From a virus, in IMG/VR virus record IMGVR_UViG_3300037504_000674, positions 28,753 through 92,752 of that record: DNA of 64,000 nucleotides, one strand, 5' to 3'. The position numbers were made by a program, and so were the translations under genes. Below, piece by piece: positions 34,713-42,813 of the stretch. The notes beneath the pieces were generated by a model. That model made no database searches, was not told the origin of the DNA, and worked only from the letters and a program-made list of their open reading frames with translations. Positions within the stretch are counted from its first letter, which is position 1; the number at the start of each line of letters is the position of its first letter.

Positions 34713-35767
34713 GTCGCCAACTCCTCCTCTCTGGCTGCCAGCCTGAGATAGGCTGGGTGAAAGAATAACGGCCACATCGCCCTGCCAGACGCCCCCTTCT
34801 GCTTGACCATATGAAGCAGGAACAGCGACTCGCTTAACAGCAGGTGCCTATCATCCATACCGTTACTACCGGGTATTTCGACATAACCGCCGCGCACAAC
34901 CCTCAGGCCATTCCTACCCTCAACAATACGCCCATGATCTACACCCCCCAGCTCTGAGCGCCAGGGCCGCCAACAGGCAAAGACCTTGTTTGCGTCCTGC
35001 TCAATAGCACTGGAATGCTGACAGTGCCCCATCTCCGCCAGCTTGATGTCCAGTTGCTCAACAGCCCGTGACGCCTGCACGGCCGCGTGAACGCTTGTCC
35101 CCACCCTCACAGCCAACTCTTTCATGCGATGGATGGCTTCGGTAACCTCCTCTACCCGGTTAGATGATCCGGGGACAGGGATGCGCTGGGCGTAATCTAC
35201 CATGACCATCGCCACCTTGTTAACAGAGTCATACTCTTGTTGCAAGCACTCGATGGCGTCGAATACAACATCGGGCGTCATTCTGATGGGCGGTGAGCCG
35301 CTGAATAAAGCACTCCTTGATATACTGTGACCAATGATCCAGATTGGTAAGCTGGCACGCCTGACCGCGCGCTCCTTGAGTAAATCGATATCTACTTTCC
35401 CCCAGGCTACATCAGTTGAAGAGATTCCTTTGTAGCCCTGAATGAAAAAGTTCTCGATCTCCTCCGCAGAGTCATCGAAGGTCACAAATACAACCACCTC
35501 GCCTTCCCGGCTCGGGTCATTGGCGATCAGATTTGCCTCCCTGAGCGCCCTGTAGGCCAATAGTGAGCTTTTGCCATCTGACGGTCTCCCCATATAGACA
35601 ATTAGCTCTCCCGGTCGGTCAGGGATAACCAATCTGTCGATTTCTGGAATCCCCCAGGTCGAACCGTCTGTTTCTGCCTGAGTCCTTGCCCAGTCGATGT
35701 GAGCGGATGCCGCTTCAGAAGGGCTGAAGATCAACCGCTGAACTTCTGGTCTTAGTTTAGAAGACAT
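34709..35767 (-). CDS. DnaB-like replicative helicase (RecA fold)
   Basis: 352 aa. Walker A is GRPSDGKSSL near residues 60-69, Walker B VAMVMVDYAQRI near 190, and AVQASRAVEQ supplies the Gln/Arg sensor segment typical of DnaB. The N-terminal primase-binding domain of full DnaB is missing, so the protein resembles the short helicases of phages. The ATG overlaps the primase stop, so the two are translationally coupled. Confidence 0.85.
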   Translation of the reverse strand: MSSKLRPEVQRLIFSPSEAASAHIDWARTQAETDGSTWGIPEIDRLVIPDRPGELIVYMGRPSDGKSSLLAYRALREANLIANDPSREGEVVVFVTFDDSAEEIENFFIQGYKGISSTDVAWGKVDIDLLKERAVRRASLPIWIIGHSISRSALFSGSPPIRMTPDVVFDAIECLQQEYDSVNKVAMVMVDYAQRIPVPGSSNRVEEVTEAIHRMKELAVRVGTSVHAAVQASRAVEQLDIKLAEMGHCQHSSAIEQDANKVFACWRPWRSELGGVDHGRIVEGRNGLRVVRGGYVEIPGSNGMDDRHLLLSESLFLLHMVKQKGASGRAMWPLFFHPAYLRLAAREEELAT

Positions 35768-36722
35768 TTGTGTACCTCACTGGAGAAGCATTATCAATCA
35801 TTGCGGACATATCGTTGGGAGTTGCACCATACTTGACAACACAGTCATCAAATTTGGCCGGTAGCGATGCTACCCTTGGGGAGAAACCGCGCTTGAAAAA
35901 TTCCTGCGCTAATTTGTAGGCTGACATCTGAGCGTCTGGGTCTAGCGCGATCACAATATCTTGACTCTTGTTAAACCAATCAAACCACCTGGGTTTCCAT
36001 TTATGCTGCCCCATAACGCCAACCGCAGAATACCCAAGCTGCACACCATGAATTGTTTTCTTCTCACCCTCCAAGATTAGCACCATATCAGGATTATTCC
36101 CAAGGATATCGGAGTTGAACAAATGAGAGCCCAATCCAGCACGATGCGGTCTATACTTATCCTTGGTGGCACCGGCGATGCGGTGGCTGATATTCACAAG
36201 CGCATTATTCTCAAAGATTGGTATGGTGTACGACGAGCGCCCCCACTTATCACTTGGGCAATGACTACAGTACCCAAGAACAAAAGCATCAATCGAAGCA
36301 TCAGTAATCCCCTCGCTTTTCCAATACCGGACCGCACCACCATCTAAATTATTGCGATATGTCAGGTGGTCGGTGCATTGGCGCATATACTCAAGCGCGC
36401 GGATGCGTTGCTCTTGCTCCTCTTGACGGCGTTCCATCTCTGCCTGGCGGCGCTCAATCGCAATCAAGCGCTTTTCTTCATCAGACATCTCATCCCATTG
36501 ATCCGCCTCGCCAGTAAGCTCGTCTAGGAAACCCTTCTTACCACATTGGCGACACCAGTAGTTTTGTTGCGCTTCCCACACGTGGAATCTATCAGACATC
36601 CCCTTAGACGACCCACACCAAGGGCAACCGTTTGTGCTGGCATACTCGCCGTGAGTCACTTTCCTAAAATTGATTCCAAACTCTCTAGAAAACCAGTCTA
36701 CAATATCGTATCTGCTTGTCAT
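35757..36722 (-). CDS. DnaG-type primase
   Basis: 321 aa. A zinc site (CPWCGSS near residue 33, CRQCG near 57) precedes a charged coiled coil (about 80-110). A TOPRIM domain contains LILEGEKKTIHG (metal Glu) and IALDPDAQMS (the DxD). It makes RNA primers with the helicase encoded next to it. It is shorter than bacterial DnaG and lacks the helicase-binding tail. It overlaps the initiator gene by four bases. Confidence 0.9.
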   Translation of the reverse strand: MTSRYDIVDWFSREFGINFRKVTHGEYASTNGCPWCGSSKGMSDRFHVWEAQQNYWCRQCGKKGFLDELTGEADQWDEMSDEEKRLIAIERRQAEMERRQEEQEQRIRALEYMRQCTDHLTYRNNLDGGAVRYWKSEGITDASIDAFVLGYCSHCPSDKWGRSSYTIPIFENNALVNISHRIAGATKDKYRPHRAGLGSHLFNSDILGNNPDMVLILEGEKKTIHGVQLGYSAVGVMGQHKWKPRWFDWFNKSQDIVIALDPDAQMSAYKLAQEFFKRGFSPRVASLPAKFDDCVVKYGATPNDMSAMIDNASPVRYTNVF

Positions 36723-37732
36723 AGCACGATTTTTATCCCCCCAGACTTGTCCTTGCGGCTAAGGTCGCGCGCCGTAGAGAACAGTGAGAACGGGCTTCCA
36801 ATCGTCATTCCGCTCTCTTTGAGTTTGCGATAAGCCCGGACAAACAGACTTGGATCGCCGTTTAACCTAGCCAGCTTTATCAAACCTGCACCCCAAGATT
36901 TAACGTCTGATACGTCCCCCCAAACCGGTGCGAGTCCGCATTGCTCGTCAAGCGCCTTGCCAATACGTAGTGCTGCATCCCTGAATTCTGGATGCCTATC
37001 GAGAGCTTTTTGAAGTGCGTCAGATGACACACCCCATTTGCCCCTTATTCTGTCAGCATATGTTTTTCTAGTTTCGCCAACACGGAACTTGGCATACTCA
37101 TCTGGTGTCATTCCTTCTGGAACCCTGAACTCGCTTTTACCGTTGTTGCTTGGTGGTCTTTCCGCTAAACGAGGAATGAAGTCTTCCAGTGCTTTTTGTT
37201 GGTCAGTTGACTGTTGCGCGCCTTCGGCGCAATTATTTGTAGTAGTCTCTGTAGTAGTCTCTGGTAACGCTCTTGCATTCTGCGTCTTCGATTTTTCACT
37301 CTGCAAAATGGTTGCGTCTATCTGCAATGGGTATCCATCTAGAACGTATCCGAGTTCTAGCAGATCGCTTTGTATCTTTACAATGTTGGGGCGGTACTGC
37401 AATGTTCTATCCCATTTGTGATTGGGGTTATTGCGACGACCTAACCACCCGGACTTCACCAGTTGGCGGAGACGACGACTTATTGTGGAAGATGAAGCGA
37501 TTCCCATCAATTCCTCAGACAACTCTTCCGCGCTCTTGTAAATCCATCCATTGGTGAGCTCGCAGCTAGAATCGCCGTTTGCTCTGCGAAGCTCTTCTTC
37601 TAGGTATTTATCCGTGTCTCTGGTGCGCTCGCTCCAATACAACATTTGAGACAGGATCATCGCAGCTATAGGGTCGCCGGTTAAGGCTACCAGGTTTTCT
37701 TTGAGCGTTACGGTTTTGATCTTAGTCTTCAT
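36719..37732 (-). CDS. Winged-helix replication initiation protein
   Basis: 337 aa. Residues about 10-120 are a winged helix (LSQMLYWSERT, SSSTISRRLRQLVKSGWLGRR), as in phage and plasmid initiators. A Thr/Gln-rich linker near residues 155-180 is encoded by two 12-bp tandem repeats (GTAGTAGTCTCT on the plus strand near 37240). The C-terminus is helical. It starts the helicase-primase operon. The ATG at 37732 has AGAGGGAG in front; the upstream TTG codons do not. Confidence 0.7.
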   Translation of the reverse strand: MKTKIKTVTLKENLVALTGDPIAAMILSQMLYWSERTRDTDKYLEEELRRANGDSSCELTNGWIYKSAEELSEELMGIASSSTISRRLRQLVKSGWLGRRNNPNHKWDRTLQYRPNIVKIQSDLLELGYVLDGYPLQIDATILQSEKSKTQNARALPETTTETTTNNCAEGAQQSTDQQKALEDFIPRLAERPPSNNGKSEFRVPEGMTPDEYAKFRVGETRKTYADRIRGKWGVSSDALQKALDRHPEFRDAALRIGKALDEQCGLAPVWGDVSDVKSWGAGLIKLARLNGDPSLFVRAYRKLKESGMTIGSPFSLFSTARDLSRKDKSGGIKIVL

Positions 37733-37750
37733 GAAATCTCCCTCTATAGA

Positions 37751-37916
37751 CAACAAAAAACGCCCTCGTCGGGAAACTCAACCACAAGGTCACGGTGGCC
37801 AGACAGTGTGGCCGCTTGTGTCTGAATCTCCCGACGAAGGCGCTGTCTCTAAGCACTGCTGCCTCCTCTACTAGGTTTCGCCCCGTGACGAGCGGCGGGC
37901 CCTTGTCTCGCCCACA
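37751..37916 (-). ncRNA. Structured ncRNA or attenuated leader before the initiator gene
   Basis: A promoter with perfect -35 and -10 boxes starts a transcript at about 37916. Its 5' third can fold as GGGCGAG/CTCGTC. Its 3' part forms a nested structure: CGCCTTCGTCGGGA pairs with TCCCGACGAGGGCG (37752-37843), enclosing CACAAG/CTTGTG and GGCCA/TGGCC. The outer stem is followed directly by TTTTTT, so it acts as a terminator. Length is about 165 nt. A short GTG open frame with an AGGAGG site begins at about 37857, so a leader peptide is an alternative. Confidence 0.6.
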
Positions 37917-37921
37917 CTCTT

Positions 37922-37949
37922 ATTATACCACGCCCGGCGGCTCTGTCAA
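37922..37949 (-). promoter_or_regulatory. Perfect-consensus promoter inside an operator-like palindrome
   Basis: TTGACA (37944-37949), a 16-bp spacer ending in TGG, and TATAAT (37922-37927). GCCCGGCG and CGCCGGGC (37932-37959) flank the -35 box as an eight-base inverted repeat, a plausible repressor site. It overlaps the stop codon of the pentapeptide gene. Confidence 0.85.
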
Positions 37950-38714
37950 ATCGCCGGGCTCGCTGGCGCAGAACCAGCGCTCCTCCTCCCACGCCGCAAT
38001 GGCATCGGCCAGCTCAATGAGTTCTGCCTCATCGTCAGGGTCTGGCCCGATGTCTGTTAGCTCATCCATCAGCTCCTCGGCCCGCGCCAGGGCCGAGGTG
38101 TACTCTGCATCATTATTTATCTTCACGGCTCCTCCTCTATCACCGTTCTCGATCTCAGGTAAACAGCGCCGCTCGATACCGTCCCAATCATTCGCTAGTT
38201 CCACGAGTGCCGCGCGCGCCACCCGCAGCCTCTCGCGCTGCTCCTCGGTCATTTGCTCCATCGCAGGGCTGCGACGCAGGGTGTGATATGCCTGCTGGCA
38301 TTCCTGCTGATAGTCAGTTATGATGCCAAATGATCCGCACCATAATGGAAAACCTGACGAAAAGTCCAGATGTGCACCTTCCAGATTCGCACCTTCCAGA
38401 TTCGCGCCCTTCAGATTCGCGCCCTTCAGATTCGCACCATCCAGATTCGCGTCTTCTAGATGCGCACCCTTCATATTCGCGCCCTTCAGATTCACGCCCC
38501 TCATATTCGCACCCTCTAGATGCGCACTATTCAAATTTACACCATCCAGATTCGCGTCCGTCAGATGCGCATTCTTCAGATTCACGCCCCCCAGATTCGC
38601 GTTCACCAGATACGCGCGTCTAGGTTTAAAATCTACGCCAAAGCCTCGCCACGCCAGGTGCGGCCCGTACCACTCATGCACCCGCAAATGCGCCGGGATT
38701 TTATACATCGCCAT
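37923..38714 (-). CDS. Pentapeptide-repeat protein with helical C-terminal domain
   Basis: 263 aa. Residues about 30-105 contain some fifteen tandem pentapeptides of the A(D/N)LxG form (ANLDGVNLNSAHLEGAN...), which fold into a right-handed beta-helix. The encoding DNA repeats every 15 bp (38385-38620). A short WCGSFG segment and an acidic helical domain follow. Some pentapeptide proteins mimic DNA and inhibit gyrase; whether this one does is unknown. The ATG at 38714 is set by GAGGAGG. Confidence 0.85.
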   Translation of the reverse strand: MAMYKIPAHLRVHEWYGPHLAWRGFGVDFKPRRAYLVNANLGGVNLKNAHLTDANLDGVNLNSAHLEGANMRGVNLKGANMKGAHLEDANLDGANLKGANLKGANLEGANLEGAHLDFSSGFPLWCGSFGIITDYQQECQQAYHTLRRSPAMEQMTEEQRERLRVARAALVELANDWDGIERRCLPEIENGDRGGAVKINNDAEYTSALARAEELMDELTDIGPDPDDEAELIELADAIAAWEEERWFCASEPGDLTEPPGVV

Positions 38715-38738
38715 TTCAAACCTCCTCGTATACACAAA

Positions 38739-38972
38739 TTAGTCTATTGTCAGGTCTCCGTCCTCCCAGAACTTCCACAGCACTCTAGTGAGCACGAGCT
38801 GGTGCCTCCACTCCCCGTTCGCGTACTTCTTTATGACAACGTAGATGTCATCAATGACTGGTGACACGATGTAGTAAACACCATTGTGTCGATTGTCTGG
38901 TTGGGGAAACTGCAAACGGTATGTTCGCGCGCTCATTAGCTCGCTAACAAATTCTTCCTCTGTCTGTTGCAC
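38739..38972 (-). CDS. Hypothetical protein, 77 aa
   Basis: The GTG start abuts the stop of the nucleoside transferase-like gene. It has a central beta-hairpin pattern (VYYIVSPVIDDIYVVIKK). No motif recognised. Part of the SSB-to-pentapeptide operon. Confidence 0.6.
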   Translation of the reverse strand: MQQTEEEFVSELMSARTYRLQFPQPDNRHNGVYYIVSPVIDDIYVVIKKYANGEWRHQLVLTRVLWKFWEDGDLTID

Positions 38973-39425
38973 CTAATCGCACTCCGCAAAAGTTTTTAGA
39001 TACTTCATAGCCTCTTGCCAATCCTCAAACACTATATCAGCAGCCTCCAACACGAAGGCGTGCTGATGAATGTTGGTTTCGTTCATCACTACAACGGTGT
39101 GCTTGTGCATCAGTGATGCCCAGGCTAGTTCGTACATCGTGCCTATGCTAACCCGGTCATGGCCATGCGTAAGATCGGCAAACACAATATCAGCATTAAG
39201 CACCATAAACTGGTCGCGCTCGAAGATCGCGTGGTTTGTGCTGATGGGATTGCCTGTGTAGCCGTGTGATTTGAACTCCAACTCAGTTCTCAGGTGTTCT
39301 TTTGCGCTCATTGGTGAGAGAACATCATACCCGTAGCCGCGTAGCATACGGCTGGTCTCTTCCAGATGCTTATTCACTTGCTCGTAACTTAGACCGCTGA
39401 TTGGGCCTGCGATGTACACCTTCAC
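38973..39425 (-). CDS. Nucleoside 2-deoxyribosyltransferase-like protein
   Basis: 150 aa with MKVYIAGPISG at the start, the family signature. The later GTMYELAWA segment supplies the candidate catalytic Glu. ADIVFADLTHGHDR matches the core strand. Enzymes of this fold exchange bases on deoxynucleosides or hydrolyse nucleoside phosphates. It could alter the nucleotide pool during infection. The GTG start follows AGGAGG. It lies right after the four TNSSS proteins in the same operon. Confidence 0.75.
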   Translation of the reverse strand: MKVYIAGPISGLSYEQVNKHLEETSRMLRGYGYDVLSPMSAKEHLRTELEFKSHGYTGNPISTNHAIFERDQFMVLNADIVFADLTHGHDRVSIGTMYELAWASLMHKHTVVVMNETNIHQHAFVLEAADIVFEDWQEAMKYLKTFAECD

Positions 39426-39465
39426 GAGTTTGGCCTCCTGTAGTCTAAAACGCTTTGTTAGGTAG

Positions 39466-39927
39466 TTAGGTACCCTTAATCGCTTCCAGGGCCGCAGAGA
39501 GCGTCCCGTGCGCTCTCATAGCATTCTCTGCGTCCTCCCTATCTATCCCATACGCATAGAGCACAAATGCGAGTAAGTTTTCGTCACGTATATGCTCCAT
39601 AGTACAAATGGGGCATTGTTTAGTTGAGATGCTGCCTTCCGCGTAATTCCTAGCCACATCGTATCCGCCAGCGCGTATCTCTTTTGCGTAACGCTGCGCA
39701 TAGTCGTATGGCTGCCGCTCGAAGTATGTTGCTACTTCGTCTACATATTCTTCATCACCAATTTCTAAATCTAAGCGGTAGCCCTCAAGGAATTCATGGC
39801 CCGCTAAGCAATGTAAGAATCCTGCGTCAGATTCTACCAAGTCCCACCCAGATACAACTTCGCCAGAAACAGCGCAGATATAGGATGTTGAGCTACTGTT
39901 GGTTACGTGGGCTAGTTTAGTTTTCAT
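39466..39927 (-). CDS. TNSSS-motif protein D (candidate radical SAM substrate)
   Basis: 153 aa. The N-terminus MKTKLAHVTNSSSTSYIC matches the three sister proteins in a block of about 16 residues and in nothing beyond. The rest is acidic, with KQCPICTMEH near residue 107 as a possible metal site. The ATG overlaps the upstream TGA. The shared start looks like a recognition or modification segment and is not a signal peptide, because it lacks a hydrophobic core. Last of the cassette. Confidence 0.75.
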   Translation of the reverse strand: MKTKLAHVTNSSSTSYICAVSGEVVSGWDLVESDAGFLHCLAGHEFLEGYRLDLEIGDEEYVDEVATYFERQPYDYAQRYAKEIRAGGYDVARNYAEGSISTKQCPICTMEHIRDENLLAFVLYAYGIDREDAENAMRAHGTLSAALEAIKGT

Positions 39928-40277
39928 GCGCACCGTCCACCTTTGCCATATCGCTCCTCGATTTCCTTGGATGTTTCGCTTGGATAGTAGTCTGCTTCCC
40001 CAATTTGGACTACATAATCACCTTCTGGGATATGTATTACCTTTGTATCGCCATCATAGAACTCAAAAAACACAGTTGGCCTAAATACCTGATATTCTTC
40101 CATCATGTATATCATCACGGCGACTATGTTTTCATCAGTGATCTTGATAACATCGAGACCCTCGTAGAGCATATCCCCGACAACCACATCACCTGGCTGA
40201 GGCTCATGAACGATATTCCCCACAATCAGGTAGTTCACACTGCTGCTATTTGTTACATGGGCTTGTTTTATTTTCAT
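39924..40277 (-). CDS. TNSSS-motif protein C (candidate radical SAM substrate)
   Basis: 117 aa. It opens MKIKQAHVTNSSSVNYLI and continues into a beta-rich, acidic body (VYEG-type strands, FFEFYDGDTKVIHI). It has a single Cys, near its C-terminus. It starts one base after the previous stop codon. The body shares no visible similarity with the other three proteins. Function unknown. Confidence 0.75.
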   Translation of the reverse strand: MKIKQAHVTNSSSVNYLIVGNIVHEPQPGDVVVGDMLYEGLDVIKITDENIVAVMIYMMEEYQVFRPTVFFEFYDGDTKVIHIPEGDYVVQIGEADYYPSETSKEIEERYGKGGRCA

Positions 40278-40278
40278 C

Positions 40279-40758
40279 TTAGTGGCACTCCATTTGGTCA
40301 AGGGCGTATTCTTCAATAGCCCTGTTCATCTCGCTAGACAGATAACCACTCATGCCCTCGTCAGATTCCCGGATAAACAGCAAGTTCTTTCCGAGTTCGT
40401 AGAACCATCCCATAATCCATGGGCCAAGATTTATGTCCAGCGTGCTCAGGTAGTCTCCGTACTTTAGCGCATCTCTCCCCACCTCGTAAGATGTGCCTCG
40501 CCCCACGCCGATCTTAGATGCTTTTGCCAGCTCGGCCTGTTTTTCTAGGCGAAAGTACGTCTGACCTCCGTACTCTTCCGAATCAACGATTTCAAATCCA
40601 TCGCTTAGCAATCTCCCCACCTCTTGATGGCGCTTTCTGTACACTCTTATGGTTACATCCATAGTAGATTCGAGTGCAGATTGCACAACCGGGTTGGAAA
40701 GGTCTAGAATATAGCATGTTGAGCTACTATTGGTCACAAAACCTTGTCTAATTTTCAC
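40279..40758 (-). CDS. TNSSS-motif protein B (candidate radical SAM substrate)
   Basis: 159 aa. The GTG start, set by an AGGAGG, gives MKIRQGFVTNSSSTCYIL. The body is mixed alpha/beta. It overlaps the radical SAM gene by 11 bases, so the enzyme and this protein are likely made in step. Start choice is firm because the upstream codons have no ribosome site and the shared motif begins here. Confidence 0.75.
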   Translation of the reverse strand: MKIRQGFVTNSSSTCYILDLSNPVVQSALESTMDVTIRVYRKRHQEVGRLLSDGFEIVDSEEYGGQTYFRLEKQAELAKASKIGVGRGTSYEVGRDALKYGDYLSTLDINLGPWIMGWFYELGKNLLFIRESDEGMSGYLSSEMNRAIEEYALDQMECH

Positions 40759-41848
40759 TGCGATCCTCCTTTTTACACAGAACAATCTCTGGCTTCAACG
40801 GGCAGCCGCCCATGCACTCGTTCCTATTCTGGCAGGATGGGCAACTTGTCCTCAAATGGTCTCTGAATCGCTTGAACTTGTCGCTCGCCCATGCTTCCTC
40901 GATAGTGTGGTCTCTGAGAGAGACACCATATTCAGCACTTTGATCAAATGAGCATGGTGTCATGATCATATCCGGCGTGATATACGCACTGAACCTGGCT
41001 CCCTCGCAAGTATCCAGGTAGTCCATACGGACGCTACTTGCGAAATTGACAATACCTGGTGTTGAGCAGCTATCAACGCCGATGCTGAAGTTGCCCTGCC
41101 AGTTGCTTACAATGTCGAAGAACTCGTGCACTCGCGGGTCTTCAGCTCTCAGAACCTCAGATTGATCGCCAAGACCAACTGGTTTATGAATCAGGAAAAC
41201 GACCGCATTGATGCGGTTGGTTCCGTCTCCGAAGAAGTTGTTTTTCTTGAGCCTGTCGATGGCTTCGTCGATAGAGCTGTTGCTGAGGACGTAGTGGATG
41301 TTTGTGGTTGCACCAGCGCTAATAAAGGCATCGAGTGCCTTAAGGGTATATTTAGATCGGTACCAGGAAACCGCAACCGCGCCGCAGTACTCAACTGTCA
41401 GGCTCACTTCGTCTTGGGTAAGTTTGAGGCCGGAGGTGGTATAGTTCGGCACGATATCGTTAGCCCTGGTGAGCTTCAGTATATCACCAAACTGCTGGTG
41501 CTTGTTGGGGTCCCCGCGCCCGCCAAGAGCAACCTGCATGACCTTACCGCGAACCTGCCGAATGATTTCCTGATAGTCCAAATAACTCATATCTGGCTGA
41601 TGGACTCCCAGGCCGTCTTGATAGCATTGTACGCCAGCTCTCACGCATAGACCGGACGTACCGTGCTCGCAGCTACCCATGATACCGATGTCTAGCAGAT
41701 TTGGGAAACTGCGCATGAATGGGTCCTCACCAGTTAGAAACGACTCTGAGCGCATATATAACCCATCCTTGGCTCGGAACACTTCCCCGAACCCGAACTC
41801 AGTATCGAAGTACCTTGTAATACCGTGCAATTTTTTACTGTTGATCAC
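40748..41848 (-). CDS. Radical SAM/SPASM enzyme with non-canonical cluster motif
   Basis: 366 aa. A C-terminal SPASM region is clear: CPSCQNRNECMGGCP near residues 340-354 is the exact C-x2-C-x5-C-x3-C spacing, with another Cys before and after. The N-terminal cluster site is not the usual C-x3-C-x2-C. The only candidate is C60, C68 and C75 (CEHGTSGLC then CYQ), spaced C-x7-C-x6-C. A TIM-barrel body (VMQVALGGRGDPNKH, VAVSWYRSK) fits the family. SPASM enzymes usually modify peptides or proteins. Its neighbours with a shared N-terminus are the natural candidates. GTG start after GGAGG. Confidence 0.8.
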   Translation of the reverse strand: MINSKKLHGITRYFDTEFGFGEVFRAKDGLYMRSESFLTGEDPFMRSFPNLLDIGIMGSCEHGTSGLCVRAGVQCYQDGLGVHQPDMSYLDYQEIIRQVRGKVMQVALGGRGDPNKHQQFGDILKLTRANDIVPNYTTSGLKLTQDEVSLTVEYCGAVAVSWYRSKYTLKALDAFISAGATTNIHYVLSNSSIDEAIDRLKKNNFFGDGTNRINAVVFLIHKPVGLGDQSEVLRAEDPRVHEFFDIVSNWQGNFSIGVDSCSTPGIVNFASSVRMDYLDTCEGARFSAYITPDMIMTPCSFDQSAEYGVSLRDHTIEEAWASDKFKRFRDHLRTSCPSCQNRNECMGGCPLKPEIVLCKKEDRSEN

Positions 41849-42387
41849 TTTTTCACCTCCGTTATCAACATGGACGGGAGAATAATCTGCTCGATGGTTT
41901 TAACATCTGAGATTTCGAGGATAACAAACTCCATTTGATCTGACGGCCCAAGATACTGGCACTCGAAAATCGTATCACAATAAGGGCACCGGAAATCATT
42001 CAGATCATCTAGATCGTATTCAGTTGAGAATATACCAGATAGTTCAGATTCGCTCTCGCAAACCGGGCATTGTATCCTCACCTGAGCTGGCGTATACTGG
42101 TCGTACCAGTATCTAAGCAAGTCTACAATATAAACCTCCCCAACTTCGTGAGTCTGTGCTTCTGCGATCAGATTGGCTTTGCGGATTTCTGAATATAGTC
42201 TCATCCGGTCTATAGTTGTCTTAAATGTGCCATCAGATATGAGTCTTTTGATATCACCCCACTCGTAATCACAGAATTTCTTGATGTAACCATCAAGAAG
42301 ATTTCTCTCCTCTGGCGTCAGGGCTTCTTTTGACAAAACGAAACTACTTGAACTTGAGTTTGTAACGTGACCATGCCTGCACTTCAT
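41845..42387 (-). CDS. TNSSS-motif protein A (candidate radical SAM substrate)
   Basis: 180 aa. It opens MKCRHGHVTNSSSSSFVL. A later zinc ribbon (CPVCES near residue 116, CPYCDT near 141) suggests nucleic-acid or metal binding. Its stop overlaps the radical SAM start by three bases. It is the first cassette gene. A two-stem RNA hairpin lies just upstream (42404-42441). The ATG at 42387 is chosen so that the shared motif starts the protein. Confidence 0.75.
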   Translation of the reverse strand: MKCRHGHVTNSSSSSFVLSKEALTPEERNLLDGYIKKFCDYEWGDIKRLISDGTFKTTIDRMRLYSEIRKANLIAEAQTHEVGEVYIVDLLRYWYDQYTPAQVRIQCPVCESESELSGIFSTEYDLDDLNDFRCPYCDTIFECQYLGPSDQMEFVILEISDVKTIEQIILPSMLITEVKK

Positions 42388-42403
42388 AATCAAAAATCCT
42401 TTC

Positions 42404-42441
42404 GCGCCCTAAACCACCGGCTGTTCGGTAGAGGAGGGCGC
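42404..42441 (-). promoter_or_regulatory. Two-tier hairpin before the TNSSS cassette
   Basis: GCGCCCT pairs with AGGGCGC. Inside, ACCG pairs with CGGT around AACAGC. The hairpin ends 16 bases before the ATG, so it could control cassette translation or trim the operon RNA. There is no clean U-run, so it is probably not a terminator. Confidence 0.5.
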
Positions 42442-42464
42442 ATAACTGTGTTGATTTCCATGCT

Positions 42465-42752
42465 TCACGCCGATTTGATAGTGGTTTTGTAGATACCCCA
42501 ATCTACTTGGTCGGGGAGGTAATTTCTTCTTCGCCAGTTGAGGTACGACTCGGACATGCTTCCGAGTTTGTAAGCCTCACCGCTGGTTGTCATCACGATA
42601 TTGCTGGCATACGAGGTGATTGAGCCAGTGCAAATACGAACGCCGTCATGGTACTCTGGGTGATTGTAGACATTACCACACACAACGTGAAACCTAAAGT
42701 TTCCCTGCAAATCGTCTTGTTGCATTATAGACCACTGATCAATTATAACCAT
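42465..42752 (-). CDS. Hypothetical protein, 95 aa
   Basis: Good GGGGAGAGG site. The body is beta-rich (FRFHVVCGNVYNHPEY, IVMTTSGEAYKLG) and resembles small phage proteins with no known role. It lies between SSB and the TNSSS cassette. Confidence 0.6.
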   Translation of the reverse strand: MVIIDQWSIMQQDDLQGNFRFHVVCGNVYNHPEYHDGVRICTGSITSYASNIVMTTSGEAYKLGSMSESYLNWRRRNYLPDQVDWGIYKTTIKSA

Positions 42753-42770
42753 CTAGCCTCTCCCCTTTTA

Positions 42771-42802
42771 AGCACAGTCCCCCATCGCTGGGGGCCTGTG
42801 CT
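42771..42802 (-). promoter_or_regulatory. Strong hairpin between SSB and downstream genes
   Basis: AGCACAG and CTGTGCT close an inner CCCCC/GGGGG stem. No U-run follows in the minus direction, so it is more likely an mRNA processing or stability element, or a weak attenuator. Confidence 0.5.
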
Positions 42803-42813
42803 CAGCATACTTA

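Noticed and set aside
37240-37265. Two 12-bp tandem repeats as origin iterons
   Set aside because: Only two copies, in frame, encoding a Thr-rich linker; too few to call an origin.
38385-38620. 15-bp tandem DNA repeats that could look like a CRISPR or minisatellite
   Set aside because: They keep the frame and encode pentapeptide repeats without spacers; the pattern is explained by the protein.
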